Below are positions 10,509-22,900 of a DNA stretch of 64,000 bases, in pieces. The translations under genes and the position numbers were made by a program. Where the stretch lies: NCBI RefSeq assembly GCF_050624435.1, contig NC_134540.1:107661739-107725738 (forward strand), given 5' to 3'. The stretch is from Tenrec ecaudatus. Lineage: Eukaryota > Chordata > Mammalia > Afrosoricida > Tenrecidae. Each line of letters starts with the position of its first letter. Position 1 is the first letter of the stretch. The notes beneath the pieces were generated by a model. The model did not search any database. It was given only the letters and a program-made list of their open reading frames with translations, and was not told where the DNA came from.

Positions 10509-12185
10509 ATAGGCCAAAGGTAGAGAACGTGCACCCCGTGGACTATAGAAGGCTCACAAAATTATGTGGTCTGGTCCTGCCAAGGTAACCACAGGTGCGA
10601 CTTAAAATTCAATAACTATAGGAACTTTTCCCATAGCAGCATACATTTATAAATGAGTTATAATAAGAACATGAATTTTGAGGGACAAGCAGGGAATGGC
10701 CATTACAGGATAGACAGGACACACGAGGACACAAAGGAACAGGCAAGTAAGCCCCATAGCTGCCACAGCTCCTCTGCCTGCAATGTCATGACTCAGAGGA
10801 CAGTCAGAGCACAGGAGGCTGAGAGTGCCCATGTTACAAAAGCGCTACCTAACATGCTGTGGCAAAACTACGGTGATCCCATGGCGATGAGATGCGATTC
10901 GGTGAGATGATTTCTTGCCAGGAGATCATTCTTTGCTATGTTAACGACCTGGCGTCCAATGATTGATAACAATGTCAAATAACAGTTGTTTGTCAACACA
11001 GTTGATAACTCTGATCCAACCTTCATCTACACATCCACAATCAGGAATTCTTGCAAAAAGTGAATCCCAGATGGGGAAGAAGGACATTACAGTACAGAAA
11101 ACACCCCAAGAGGCGGTGATACTAACGTTGGATATGTTCAAATTCCAAGATGCAGGATTAGAACAGCAAAATTCATCAACACAGAATAATTATGCCACTG
11201 GCAACAAACACCCTGGATAGTTGTTAAAATTTAAGTGGTGTGATGCCCCACAAATGGCAACTTTAGAGAAAAGTTGCTGCAGAATGCCCATGTTTCCAAG
11301 AGCAATGGACAAATGATTACTTGCTGTGGAAGTCAAAGGCCTGTGGGCCCAGTTTGCGGTTAGCAATAATATAACAAGGCAACCTGGAACATCCCTATAG
11401 CTCAAAACATGCTAAACTAAATGAATTTGGAGCCTACATGTGTCTGAATAAAATCAATGTTTTCCAGCCTTGTGAATGAGATAACTCTATTCAGACACAT
11501 TGCATAGTGTGTCAGCTCATCAGAAAGAAGCTGAGGCTGAATGTCCAGGGAGAGCTTGCGAAAGGGCACAGGTGGGTGCTGCAGAGTTGTTAACACCAGG
11601 CAAAGTAGAATTGTTTCAGAGTGTTAGTTTATTTTATAGAACTATCTCAGACGGAATTACTGATTTAGCACAGACTCTGCAGCAGATTTCTAGCATGTCT
11701 CTCTAGCTTTTGCGGAGACACTAGCCATAACAAAACTGCCCATCCTGCCATTTTCAGTCATTGGAGATCTGCAGAGTGTGACACTGCAGAGGAACTGCTG
11801 TCACTGGAAGCTGGGCATGCCATATATGAGGTGACAACTTACTTGAGAAACTTGTTTATCAATATGAAACTTGTTTTATCAAGGTGAGGACTTATTTTGT
11901 TGATAAAAAAGTTGAGCTAACATTTAAAAAGCCACGTGACCTCAGTACAGATGGAGCTCCAGCTGTGGTTAGCTCACAACAAAGGGGTTCATTACGTTTA
12001 TCAAGAAAGAACTGATCATCTCAGTCTTAATCTAAGTGATTTAATTATATATGCCACTACATCATACATGAAGAAGTCTCTGTGTACAGTTGTGGTGTAA
12101 CAATATGATATCAACACAAGTGTGGTCAACAATATGATATCATTATGCATGACTAATGTCATGCACAGATTTTGTCAAATGCAGA
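10509..12185 (+). mobile_element. Decayed hAT DNA transposon with transposase remnants
   Basis: The left end (10512-10600) resembles mammalian hAT (Charlie-type) ends. Translated fragments in three shifting frames follow the order of a BED-finger/ZBED-like hAT transposase. A 'KFKWCDA' piece lies at about 11228. A 'PGKVELFQSVSLFYRTISDG' piece lies at 11607-11666, matching the N-terminal helical region in character. An 'AEELLSLEAGHAIYEV' piece lies near 11788, and a 'TDGAPAV' piece near 11948, which is the conserved motif around a catalytic Asp. Frameshifts and stops make it inactive. The right terminus was not found; RTE sequence begins soon after. It could instead be a relic of a domesticated ZBED-like gene. 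Confidence 0.6.
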
Positions 12186-13215
12186 TGGTTTAAAAGCCAC
12201 CAGTTCAAGGAGTTTTAAGTTCAGGGTGAAGTTGAAAAATATTAAAATAAGTCCACATGAGCAAAAAATATAACTTTATGTGTCCCACCTGAATTTTAAG
12301 AATGTCTCAAGAATTATTTGGTTGCATTGAGCACTATTGACAGAAGACAAGGACATCACATATGAAGAAAGTAAAGGTTTATAAAAAAGACAGGGGAAAA
12401 AAATCACAGTTAACGTCAGAAGAGACTCTGAAAGTAGCTAAGGCACATGGGAGAAATGATGCGGTCAAAGAGCTGACTAGAAATTTGCAAAAGCCAGTTG
12501 GAGAAGACAAAGCAAAATATAATGAAATGTGCAAAGACCTAGAGTTAGAAAAACAAAGAAGAAGAAGACACCCAGCATTTCATAAATTAAAAGAACACAA
12601 GAAGAAAACTGAAACCTGAAGTTCCAATATTGAAAGATTCTATGGACAAAGTATTGAATGATGAAGGAAGCAAAGCATTAAAGAGGATAGAAGGAATACA
12701 CTGAGTCACTATACCCAAAAGAACTAATGAACATTCAACTGTTTCAAGAGGTATTATATGAACAAAAACCAAAGGCACTAAAGGGAGTTGGAGCTGCACT
12801 GAAAGCAATAGCAAAAAACAAGATTCCAGGAACTAATGGGATACCAATGGAAAAGTTCCAACAAGCTGAGGAAGTACTGGAAGCACTTACTTGTCGATGC
12901 AAAAAATTCACAAGACAGCAAATTGGCCAACTGATTCGAAGAGGTTCCTGTTTGGACTGATTATGTGACACAACAGAATGGTGACCCAACAGGAAGTTCA
13001 AATTACAGCGCAGTATCAGTATTATCACATGCAAGTAAAAATTTTCCAAAGATAATCCAACAACGGTGCAGCAGTACATTGACAGGGAGCTGCCAAAGGT
13101 TCAAGCCAGATTCAGAAGAGGCTATGAAAAAAAGGGATATCATTGATGATGTCAGACAGATCTTGGCTGAAAGCAGAGTATGCTAGAAAAGAGATTTACT
13201 TGTGTTTTATTGACA
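12186..13215 (+). mobile_element. RTE LINE: ORF2 segment before and into reverse transcriptase
   Basis: The peptide from 12362 (Lys/Arg-rich linker after the endonuclease) and that from 12727 show the RTE order: a linker, then 'NKIPGTNGIPMEKFQ', which is the entry to the RT domain (families have a G-x-D/N-G-I-P core here). After frameshifts come 'SVLSHASK' and a 'CFID' start of the catalytic palm. It ends abruptly at about 13215, where the same region starts again in the opposite orientation. The upstream limit (12186-12300) is uncertain. Confidence 0.75.
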
Positions 13216-13791
13216 AGATCCATCTGACATCAGCAGTGATATCCCTTATTCCACATCCTCTTCTGAAATTGGCCTGAACCTTTGGCAGCTCCCTGTCAAT
13301 GTATGGCTGCAACTGTTTTGGGATGATCTTCAGTAAAGCTTGCTTGCATGTGATATAAATCACATGGTTCTATACGTTGAGCTTTCTGTTGGGTCACCTT
13401 TCTTTGGAAATAGTACAAATATGAATCTCTTCCAGTCAACTGGCCAAGTGGCTGTCTTCCAATTTTCCTGGGGTAGATTAGTGAAAACTTCCATTGTTTA
13501 GCCAGTTTGTTGAAATATTTCTGTTGGCATCCATTAATTCCTAGAGGATTGTTTTTTGGATAATGCATTCAGCACTGAACTTCTTCCTTCAGCACCATTG
13601 GGTCTTACTCACCTGCTACCTCCTGAGATGGTAGGATGATGACTGGTTCTTTTTGGTACAGCGACTCTGTGTATTCTTTCCATCGTGTGATGCTTCAGCT
13701 ATCATTTAATCTTTCAAGTTGAGGCTTCAATTTGTCCTTGAATTCCTTCAGTTTAAGATATTCTGAGTGTGTTCTTCCCAGATTTCATTAC

Positions 13792-14293
13792 TGTGTTAGA
13801 CAGGGTTCTTTAGAGAAACAAACCCAGAGTGCTAGTAATTATATATATTTATGTTATATATATAGATATATAACATAAGAAGTAAACAGTTAATTAAATT
13901 ATAAAGCAGTACAAATGGCTCAGTGCAACTCACTCCTGAGAGACAGCTGTGACACACTGGCAGTCCTTCAAGTCTTGAGGGCCGCCGGGGAGTCCTCTGC
14001 AGAGCAATTCAGGTTATCTGGGCACAGGCAGCAAACAGCAAGGCAGGTCACCAACATGTCAGCCAGATGACAGGGTCCAACAGTCCCAGCTCAAGAGATG
14101 TAAATTCCAATGGTGTGGTGAAACAAGTCTTGAAGGAACCTCAAATTACAGCAACACTTTCCACGGGTTAGATATCCCACAGGTAGTGTAGCTTGCAAAT
14201 TGAGGCAAAGAACAAGCAAAGCAGCCGCACACTGGTCCAATGATCAAAGAGCAAGAGACAAAAAAGGCAAGGCTCGTCAAGCCATTAACATTT
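13792..14293 (+). mobile_element. MaLR-like LTR, 3' end missing
   Basis: Begins TGTGTTAGACAGGGTTC and stays co-linear with the reverse complement of the complete LTR at 53700-54250 until about 14293. There the terminal ~70 bp is replaced by unrelated sequence. The flank attac at 13787-13791 may be a mutated target duplication (compare agtat at 15680-15684). Confidence 0.75.
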
Positions 14294-15093
14294 GTTCTTT
14301 AGATGGGTTTAGGCCACGCCTGCAAATAAAGATATGCCTCACCCAGTGCTTTGGAGTACTCAGGAACCAATGGTCTTTGTCAGAAGCTGGAAAAATCTGG
14401 AATCATGAAGAAAACTCTCTGGGACTGAATGTTAAAGGGAGCCTGAGAGCAGGCTGAAATGCTTGCTAGATGACCACCTGGATCTACTTGTTGAGTGGAA
14501 GTGGGAAAAATGCAGCAATAAGGAGACGGGTTGAGTTTGGCCACTGACACCTGTGGACTTGGTTTACAGGAAAAAGAGGAGAAGATGAGAGTGGTTAACT
14601 GGTCTAAGGTTCCTGACCTAGCACTAGGGGACTGGGCTTGTTCAGTATTTGTGAGAGCCCATGGTCTAAGGGCAAGGTGACCAATGGGAACCCTGAGGAG
14701 GCGGAGTGAAGCAGCTCGCATTGAGCTGACCAGAACCCAACCAGCTGGAGATTTTTGAGCCTGTGAACTGGTGCATATTGTTGCTGATTTTATGGATGGC
14801 CTGTCTGGATTTAACTTTGCTTATGGATGCGGACTTCACAAGGTTCAAACTGGAATGAAGACTCTTCATGTTGAAAAATATGATTGTCTTCTCAGAGAAC
14901 TGGGATGATGTAAGTGGGTAGTATATAAATTGGATATTCAAAATTGGGGGGATAAAGGCATGAAGTGGTTGGCTTACAAACTTTCATAGGTGGTGGAACA
15001 TATTCACAGGATTGTAGGGTTAAAGTATACGTGTTACTTAATTTCAATTGTGAGGCTAAAGAATGATGTACAGATGCCAAGTTGGCAAGGGGT
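14294..15093. other. Sequence between two opposed LTRs, not recognised
   Basis: About 800 bp that may be retroviral internal sequence or unrelated DNA caught between the LTRs. No coding frame above 113 codons and no recognisable motif were seen. Confidence 0.4.
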
Positions 15094-15679
15094 GGATTGA
15101 GTTAGTTAGTTTATTGTGCCAACCTGGCCAATAAACACATGTGGGGTTAATTGAAGGTCAGAGGATTGAGTTAGTTAGTTTATTGTGCCAACCTGGCCAA
15201 TAAACACATGTGGGGTTAATTGAAGGTCAGAGGGATAAATGATTCAGTGAGTCTTGCCTTTCCAATTCCCGAGTCCCTTGCTTTTGGTTGGTCGGACCAG
15301 GGTGCAGCTGCCTTAGCCAGTTCCTGCTTTAGCTTGCAAGGAGCACTTTCTGCAAGACATCCCTGAGGAGAAGCCACATGGACCTACCCTGATGCAGGCT
15401 TGGTGCTGGAGCAGCCATGTATAGACCCTTGCCAGTGCTGAAATGTTTACACATTCACTGACTTGGTTTTCCTCCTGCAGTCGATATCATTGCGTCTGTT
15501 TTGTGAGATGGTGGAGGACTTTGTGAGTTGGTGTTGGGCATATGGGCTAATGGGCTAATGTTGGACTTGAGGGTTTGGGCAGCACTGGGTTGGGATGTTT
15601 TCTTGATGTGCACGTAACCTTTACATAAAACTCTCTTATACATGAGGATTTGTTTCTCTGAAGTCCCCAGACTAACACA
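15094..15679 (-). mobile_element. MaLR-like LTR with duplicated 69-bp end
   Basis: Antisense LTR ending at 15679 with ...CAGACTAACACA, the reverse complement of the TGTGTTAGTCTG start. Its other end is present twice in exact tandem (15094-15162 and 15163-15231). RTE sequence resumes directly at about 15685. Confidence 0.85.
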
Positions 15680-17403
15680 AGTATAATATTTGGCTTTGTC
15701 TTCTTTTGAGCTGCCCCTTGAAATTTTATGTTCAGCTCTTTGATGTCATCATTTATTCCATTTGCTTTAGCTACTCTACAAATAAGAGCAAGTTTCAGCA
15801 TTTTCTGACATCCACTTTGATTTCTTCTTTCTTTCCTGTCTTTTTAATGATCTTTTGCTTTCTTCATGAATAATGTTCTTGATATTCTCCCACAGCTCAC
15901 CAAGTCTTCTCTCAGTGTTCAATGTATCAAAAATGTCCTTGATATGTTCTTAAAATTGTATCTTGGCCCTCATAGACATTTTCTTCATCTTTATCCTGAT
16001 TTTATATATGTGCAATTGATGGTCTGTTCCACAGTTAGCGCCTGGTCTGGTTTTAGCTGCTGATATTGAGCTTCTCTATTATATCTTCCCACATATGTAG
16101 TCAGCTTGATTTCTGTATATTCCATCTGGAATACTCTAGGTGGATATTTGTCTTTTGTGTTGTTGAAAAAAGGTTTTTGCTATGAGCAACTTATTGGTTT
16201 TGCAATCTTCAGGCATTTTTCTATCACTAAGTCAATATTTTCCAACTACTGGTTCATCCTCTTTGTTTCCAACTTTTGCATTCCAATTGCCAATGCATCT
16301 TGATTGCTTATTTGGTTAATTTCTGATTAAAAATATTGGTAGAATTAAAAAATTTCTTCTTTACCAGCTTTTATATTTGTTGCATAAATTTTAGTGATAG
16401 TTACATTAATTGTATTTCCTTAAGGAGGATAGATATAATCCTATCAGAGATAGCATTGTACTTCATGGTTGATTTTGCAATGTCCTTTTTTACAATGAAT
16501 GCAATGCCAGTCCTTTTGATTGTGTTATTCCTTGCATGGCCAATCATATGATTTTCTGATTCAAAATAGCCATCACCAGTCAATATCAGTTCACTGATGC
16601 CTAGGATATAGCTCATTCTGCATCCCTTTAATTTTCAACGACTTCCAATTTTCCTAAGTTCATAATTCTCACATTCCAAGTTCCAGTCTTTAAAAGACTT
16701 TTATAGCTGTTTCTCCTTTCCCTGAGTTGTGCCCCATTAGCAAATAAAGATACCCCCAAACTCCACTCCCACTGACTTTACTCCAGTGACATCCCTGTGG
16801 TTGACTCCAGTCAGCAAAGTCAGCTCGGGCTCAGTCACATTTTGAGTGATCTCCAACATAAGGGGCGCATCCTCTGGCACTATCTCCCACAAAGATCTGC
16901 TTCCACTCATTATGGCCCTCAGTACCTGACAATGTTGTGAAGATATGTATAAGGCTTTCAATGGTTCTCTCCTCTGAAGTGGGGAACCAAGTTCCTATTC
17001 ATTGTATTTTCTTAGTCTGGAAACTCTGCTGAAACCTGTTCATTTTGGGTGGCCATGCTGGTATGCAGCATCATGGCAACACACAAGCTACCATAGTATA
17101 ACAAATTGACAGACAAGATATGTAGCTAATGTTTATTGTGAAATAAGCTCTTCTTTAGATCATGTTTGCCATGTCATAGTACTCAGAGAAAACTCTAAAG
17201 TTTCCATGTTACAATGGAGTAAATGAAAGTGATCTTATATATTTAAGATTGAATAATTAAAATAAAATTAGGGAATATATGAAACATTGAATTATTTAAA
17301 CTTTAAATATATTTTCAGGTTTTTAATAAGGAATTTTAAATTGAATGATTCTATTCTATCTATTTATCTTTTAATTTTTCAATACTTTTATTGGGAGCTC
17401 TTT

Positions 17404-18610
17404 TTAAAAAATCATTTTATTGGGGCTTTTACAATTCTTATCACAATTCATATATATATCCATTGTCAAGAACATATGTACATTTTTGCCCTCATCATTC
17501 TCAAAACATTTGCCTACTACTTGAGCCCTTAATATCTGCTGCTCATTTCCCCCCTCCCTCCTCACTGCCCCCTACCTCATGAACCCTTCATAATTCATAA
17601 ATTATTATTACTTTGTCATATATTACACTGTCCGATGTCTTTCCCCACCTTCTTCTCTGCTGTCCCTCCCCCAGGGAGGAGGCTATACATAGATTCTTGT
17701 AATCAGTTCCCCCTTTCTACCCCACATTCTCTCCACCCTCCAGGCATCGCCACTCACACCACTGGTTCCCTGTGTTTCCAGTTGCTCTCTGTACCTATGT
17801 ACATCCTCTGGTCTAGCCAGATTTGTAAGGTAGAATTGGGATTATGATATCGGGGGAGGGGAGTATTTAAGAACTAGAGTGAAATTATATGTTTCATCGT
17901 TGCTACCCTGCACCCTGACTGGTTCATCTCCTCCCCACAACCCTTCAGTATGGGGTGTCCAGTGGCTACCAATGGGTTTTGAGTCTCCACTCTGCACTCA
18001 CCCACCTTTTCAATGATATGATTTTTTGTTCCTTGATACTTGATACCTGATCCCTTCGACAGCTTGTGGTCACACAGGCTGGTGTGTTTCTTCCATGTGG
18101 GCTTTGTTGCTTCTGAGCTAGATGGCCACTTGTTTATCTTTGAGCCTTTAAGACCCCAGACGCTATATCTTTTGATAGCTGGGCACCATCTGCTTTCTTC
18201 ACCACATTTGCTTATGCACATGTTTGTCTTCAATGATCGTATCAGGAAGGTGGGCACCCACATATGATTTTAGGAAGAGAGAGTGGAGCACATCCTGGCC
18301 CATCAGGCCTGGAGGACAATATCCCCGTTCTGAACAGCCAATGGACAGAGTGGACAATATGGCTGACCCACTATGAGACACACCGTCCCTTGATGGCCCA
18401 GGGCCCTAAGGGGGACAACACTGGAGACTTAGGGCCAGGACTGGCCTAGACTGACCCTATGACACTGAGGCAAACCACTAAGAGTGTGTGGCAGAACAAC
18501 CGTGAGAGAAGAGGAGGGAGCCCCCAAGGGGGCCAAAGCATAGTACCCCACAGGACCTGACTGAAGGACACACCTAGAGATAAAAAATCAGACCTTGATC
18601 TATTTATAGG
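17404..18610 (-). mobile_element. Young L1 3'UTR with 5' inversion
   Basis: The minus-strand L1 3' end begins at 17404 with A-tail complement and the ATTTTATTGGGGC tail, and runs to about 18266. There the sequence switches to plus-strand 3'UTR (18268-18600: 'ggcctggaggacaatatccc', 'ggggacaacactggagactt'). That part lies just upstream in the intact 3'UTR at 46.4-46.75 kb. A 5' segment in opposite orientation is the hallmark of twin priming during L1 insertion. It sits inside the tail of an older L1. Confidence 0.75.
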
Positions 18611-18611
18611 T

Positions 18612-19588
18612 TTTTTTTCTTTTTATTGGGAGCTCTTACAGATGCCATAGTTCAATCACATCAAATAGTATTGTACAATTGTTACCACAATCAGCTTCAA
18701 AACATTTTATTTCTTCTTGAACTCCTCAATTTCAGTTCCCTTTTATCCCCTCCTGCCTGCACCTTGTCCCCCAGCAATCATTATTTTCCCCTATAATCTC
18801 TTTTTTGGCCATATCTTATACTATCCAATGTATGCATTCACATATAATTCTTTGTTTGATCCCATCGAGTGGGGTTATACAGTCATCAATTCTATAAGCT
18901 CCTTATTTCCCCCTCCCTCCAGCTCTCTTCTATACCCCCATGGAACCACTACTCTTTTTACTGTTTCTGAAGGGTTATGTATCTTGGCTTTCATGTGCCA
19001 AATGATCTTGAATATATAAATGGATATACACAAATCTAACATGTGAATGAGGTAAAACAATTAAAAACCATAACAGTAAGTGGAGGAAATAGAAGAGAAC
19101 TAGAGGATAATTATGTGGTTCATCAGTGCTATACTGAACCTTAGATTTTTCATCCATTCTGTGTGGCCCTTCTGAGTGGAACTTCCCAATTATTTTACAG
19201 GTGGGTTTTGCATCTCCACTAAATCTATGCCCCTTCAGATTGATTTTTTGGCTTGTTTTTAAACTTCTGATACGTCTTCCTGTCACCATCTCATGATCAC
19301 ACAGGCTGGTGTGCTTGTCCATGTAGGCTTTGTTGCTTCTCTGATAGATGACTACTTCTTTAACAACAGGCCTTTAAGACTCCAGATGCTATATCTTTTA
19401 ATACCCGGGCACCATCTGCTTTCTTCATCATATTTGCTTATGCAACCATTTTGTCTTTAGCAATCGTGTCAGAAAGGTGAGTATCATGCTTCATTATTAG
19501 AACAAACTGTTCTTGAACTGAGGTAATATTTAAGTAGAGGCCCAAAGTCCATCTGCTTCCTTGTTACATTTACATATACATGCACGTA

Positions 19589-19652
<64 letters not shown>

Positions 19653-19985
19653 TTTTTTCTTTCCTCTTCCCTCCTACCCCACTATTAGCTTCACCTGCCA
19701 TTCTGTCATTCACTTCTCAGTAATTCCTCTCAGATACAATTCAATTGATTAAACTCAACCAGAAAAGCTACACCCTCCTCGCCATTGATTTTCAAATACT
19801 TACTGTTCCCCTGTACCAGTTTTTGTTGGCTCCCCACTCAACTCACCCCCATGCCCTCCCATGGCCCCCAGGAACTGTTGGACCAGTTGCTGTCTTCGTA
19901 ATATTACCTATCCTGCCTATATTGTATAGATAAACACCAAAAGGAATAAATAAACAAACATATAGATGGTCACAAGACTAAGTGA
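18612..19985 (-). mobile_element. Older L1 3'UTR
   Basis: Minus-strand 3'UTR with the complement of the tail ('ttttattgggagctcttaca') at 18620-18640. The shared module lies at 19290-19470 ('tcacacaggctggtgtgctt', 'ggcctttaagactccagatg'), and the 5' part of the 3'UTR follows at 19670-19960. It carries a long TA microsatellite. ORF2 sequence follows, but its C-terminus is missing. Confidence 0.7.
19592..19649. repeat. (TA)n microsatellite
   Basis: An uninterrupted run of alternating T and A of about 58 bp, within an L1 3'UTR. It is likely to vary in length between individuals. Confidence 0.95.
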
Positions 19986-22900
19986 TTCTGACAGATATCC
20001 ATTTATTTGAAAAATGATGCTGGAATTTGCATCAGGATTGCATTGAACTATATAGTGCCTTAGGCAGGATTAGCATCTTTACAACATTGAGTCTTCCAAT
20101 CCATGAGCATGGGAGATATTCTTCCATTCGTGAAGGCCAATTTTGGTTTCTTTGAATAATATGAAGTAGTTTTCCTCGTACAGATTTTATTTTTTTTTGG
20201 TTAGGTATATACCGAAATATTTCAGTTTATGCTTGGCTATTGTAAAGGGTACTACCTACTTGATTTCTTTTTTCTGTAATTTCCTCAGTGGTGTATAGAA
20301 ATCCAATGGACTTCTGCTTGTTGATCTTATCTCCTGCCATTCTACCATATTCCTCTATCATTTCCTGCAATCCTACTGTGGAGCCTTTGAGGTTCTCTCT
20401 ATATAAAATTATGTTATCTGCAAATAATGATAACTTTACTTCTTATTTACCAATATGTATAACTTTGATATTCTTCTGTTGCCTTAAATTATTAGGCAGG
20501 AGCTTCAGGACGATGTTGAATAGAAGTGGGGACAAGGAGTATCTTTGTTTGGTCCCGTTTTTCAGAGGGAATGTTTTAATCTTTTCTCCCTTGATTGTAG
20601 TGCTCGCTGTTGGTTTTTTATATATAACTGTTAACATATTGAGGTAATTTCCTTCTAATCCTATCTTCTCGCATGTCTTGATTAGGAATGGGTGCTGAAT
20701 ATTGTCAAATGCTTTTCTGCATCTATTGATATTATCATGCGGTTCTTGTCTTTTTCAATTTGATGGATACTATTCATGGTCTTTTTGGATGTTGAACCAT
20801 CCCTGCATCCCCGGAATGAATCCTACTTGGTTATGATGGACTACTTTTTGACATTCTTTTTAATTCTACTGGCCAAGAGTTTGTTAAGGATTTTTACATT
20901 TATGTTCATTAACAACATCAGCTGGTAGTTCTCTATTCTTGTGGGATCCTTGACCAGCTTGGGTATCAGTGTTATACTAGCTCCATAGAATGTGTTTGGG
21001 AGTTTACTGTCCTTTTCTATGTTCTGAAAGAGCTTGTGTAGGATTGGGGTCAGATCTATCTGAATGCTTGGTAGAATTCTCCTATGAAGTCATTTGGGTC
21101 AGGGATTTATTTTGTTGGGAGTTTCTTGATAACCTTATCATTTTCTTCTTTTGCTATGGGACTATTTAAGTTATTGATGTCCATAAGAAGTAATTTGGGG
21201 AGGGTTTGTTTTTCCATGTATTTGTTTATGTCCTCCAAGTTGTTGAATTTGTTGGAGTAGAGTCCTTCATAGTGCTGTGTAATTAGTCTTTTAATTTCAT
21301 TATAATTTTCCCTGGATATACCCTCATCCTGCATATTGATGTCTGTTCTTTCCTATCTTTTGTTAAATTTGTTAGCAATTTGTTGATTCTTTCAAAGAAT
21401 CAGCTTTTTACTGAGTTGTTTTTTTCCATTATATTTTGTTTTCCCATTCATTTATCTCCACCCTGATTTTTAAAATTTAATTTCTTTTGATATTAGAGGA
21501 ATTGTTCTGACACTGATCCAGCTACTGAACATTTTGTGATACGATGTTGACCATAAATCTCTCTTCTTCATAAGTGCCTTCTTGCTATCAAGTATCTTTG
21601 ATAACTGCCTTTGTTTTATCCCATAGGTTTGGTATGTTTTATTGTCATTCTCATTTCTTTCCATAAACTTCCTAATTTCCTCTCTACTCTGGGCCAATCC
21701 TCAATCCTTTCTAAGAAGTAGGTTATTTAGCATTCATGTGTTTTCCCTTATTTTATTGTTCTTTCTTTTTTAATCTTTTTTTAAATTTTAACAATTTATT
21801 AGGGGCTCATACAATTCTTATCACAGTTCATACATATACATACATCAATTGTATAAAGCACATCTGTACAGTCCCTGCCCTAATCATTTTTTTCTCCTCT
21901 TTTCTTTTTTTACATTTTATTAGGGACCCATACAACTCTTATCACCATCCATACATATACATACATCAATTGTATAAAGCACATCCATACATTCCCTGCC
22001 CCAATCATTCTCAAAGCATTTGCTCTCCACTTAAGCCCCTTGCATCAGGTCCTCTTTTTTTTCCCCTCCCTCCCCTTTCCCCCCTCCCTCATGTGCCCTT
22101 GGTAATTTATACCTCGTTATTTTGTCATATCTTGCCCTATCCGGAGTCTCCCTTCTTTTGTTGACTTCCAATTTTATGGCATAGTAGTCAGAGAAGAAAG
22201 TTTGTGTCACCTGTATATGTTTGAATTTATTCAAGCTTCAATTGTGTCCCAGCACGTGGTCTATTTTCAAATATGTGCCATGTACACTTGAAAATGTATA
22301 TATTTTTTGCAGTTAGCTGGAGTGCTCTGAATATAGCTATTCAGGTAGAATTGTATAATTGTAGTGTTAAGCTCTGTAGTATTTTATTCTGAGCTCCTTT
22401 CCCACAGATCTGTCTTTCTTGGAGAGTGGTGTGCTGAAGTCTCCAACTATGATTGTCGAACCTGTAATTTCTCTTTTCATCTTTTAAAGGATTTGGTTGA
22501 CAAATTACATGAGTCTCTCATTGGTCACATATATATTTATTATGCTCATTGACTCTTGGTCTACAGATCCTGTAAGTATTATATAGTACCCATACTTATC
22601 TTTTATGTCTTGCACCTTAGATAAATTTTGTCAGAGATTAGAATTACAATTTGTGCCTTTTCCAGATTGCCATTCTTTATATACTTTTCGCCCCTGTGAT
22701 CTGGAGTCATGTCTCTTGTAGACAAAAGATTGACAGGTTTCATTTTCTAATCCAATACACTCGTCTTTGTCTTTTAATAGGTGATTTCAAACCATGGATG
22801 TTTAGAGTCATTATATCCATTTGTGGATTTTTTGCTGTCATTTCATACCTTTTGTGTTAGATATTTTCCTTTAACCCTCCTTAGCTGTGTGTTGTGTACG

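Larger units (their letters stand above)
13216..17125 (-). mobile_element. RTE LINE: RT entry to 5' endonuclease region, interrupted
   Basis: Minus-strand RTE running from the RT palm (13216) back to the 5' end (about 17125), with the composite at 13792-15679 inserted. Segments at 15682-17100 correspond to the endonuclease and linker. They are repeated in the same orientation and order in the second RTE copy at about 33010-33885, which allows the match without a database. Many stops are present and it is non-functional. The join at 13215 to a plus-strand copy makes an inverted repeat. Confidence 0.7.

Noticed and set aside
10509..12185. SPIN-type horizontally transferred hAT element known from tenrec
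   Set aside because: The left end does not show the SPIN terminal sequence and the transposase remains are far more decayed than a recent transfer would be.
14380..14721. 113-codon minus-strand open frame as a gene
   Set aside because: No family resemblance and located between two LTRs; most likely chance.
19592..19649. AT run as a replication origin or regulatory element
   Set aside because: A perfect dinucleotide microsatellite in an L1 3'UTR explains it fully.
21786..22010. Direct repeats as a CRISPR-like array
   Set aside because: Only two units of about 95 bp with an A-rich linker in a mammalian L1; it is a dimeric retrotransposon tail.
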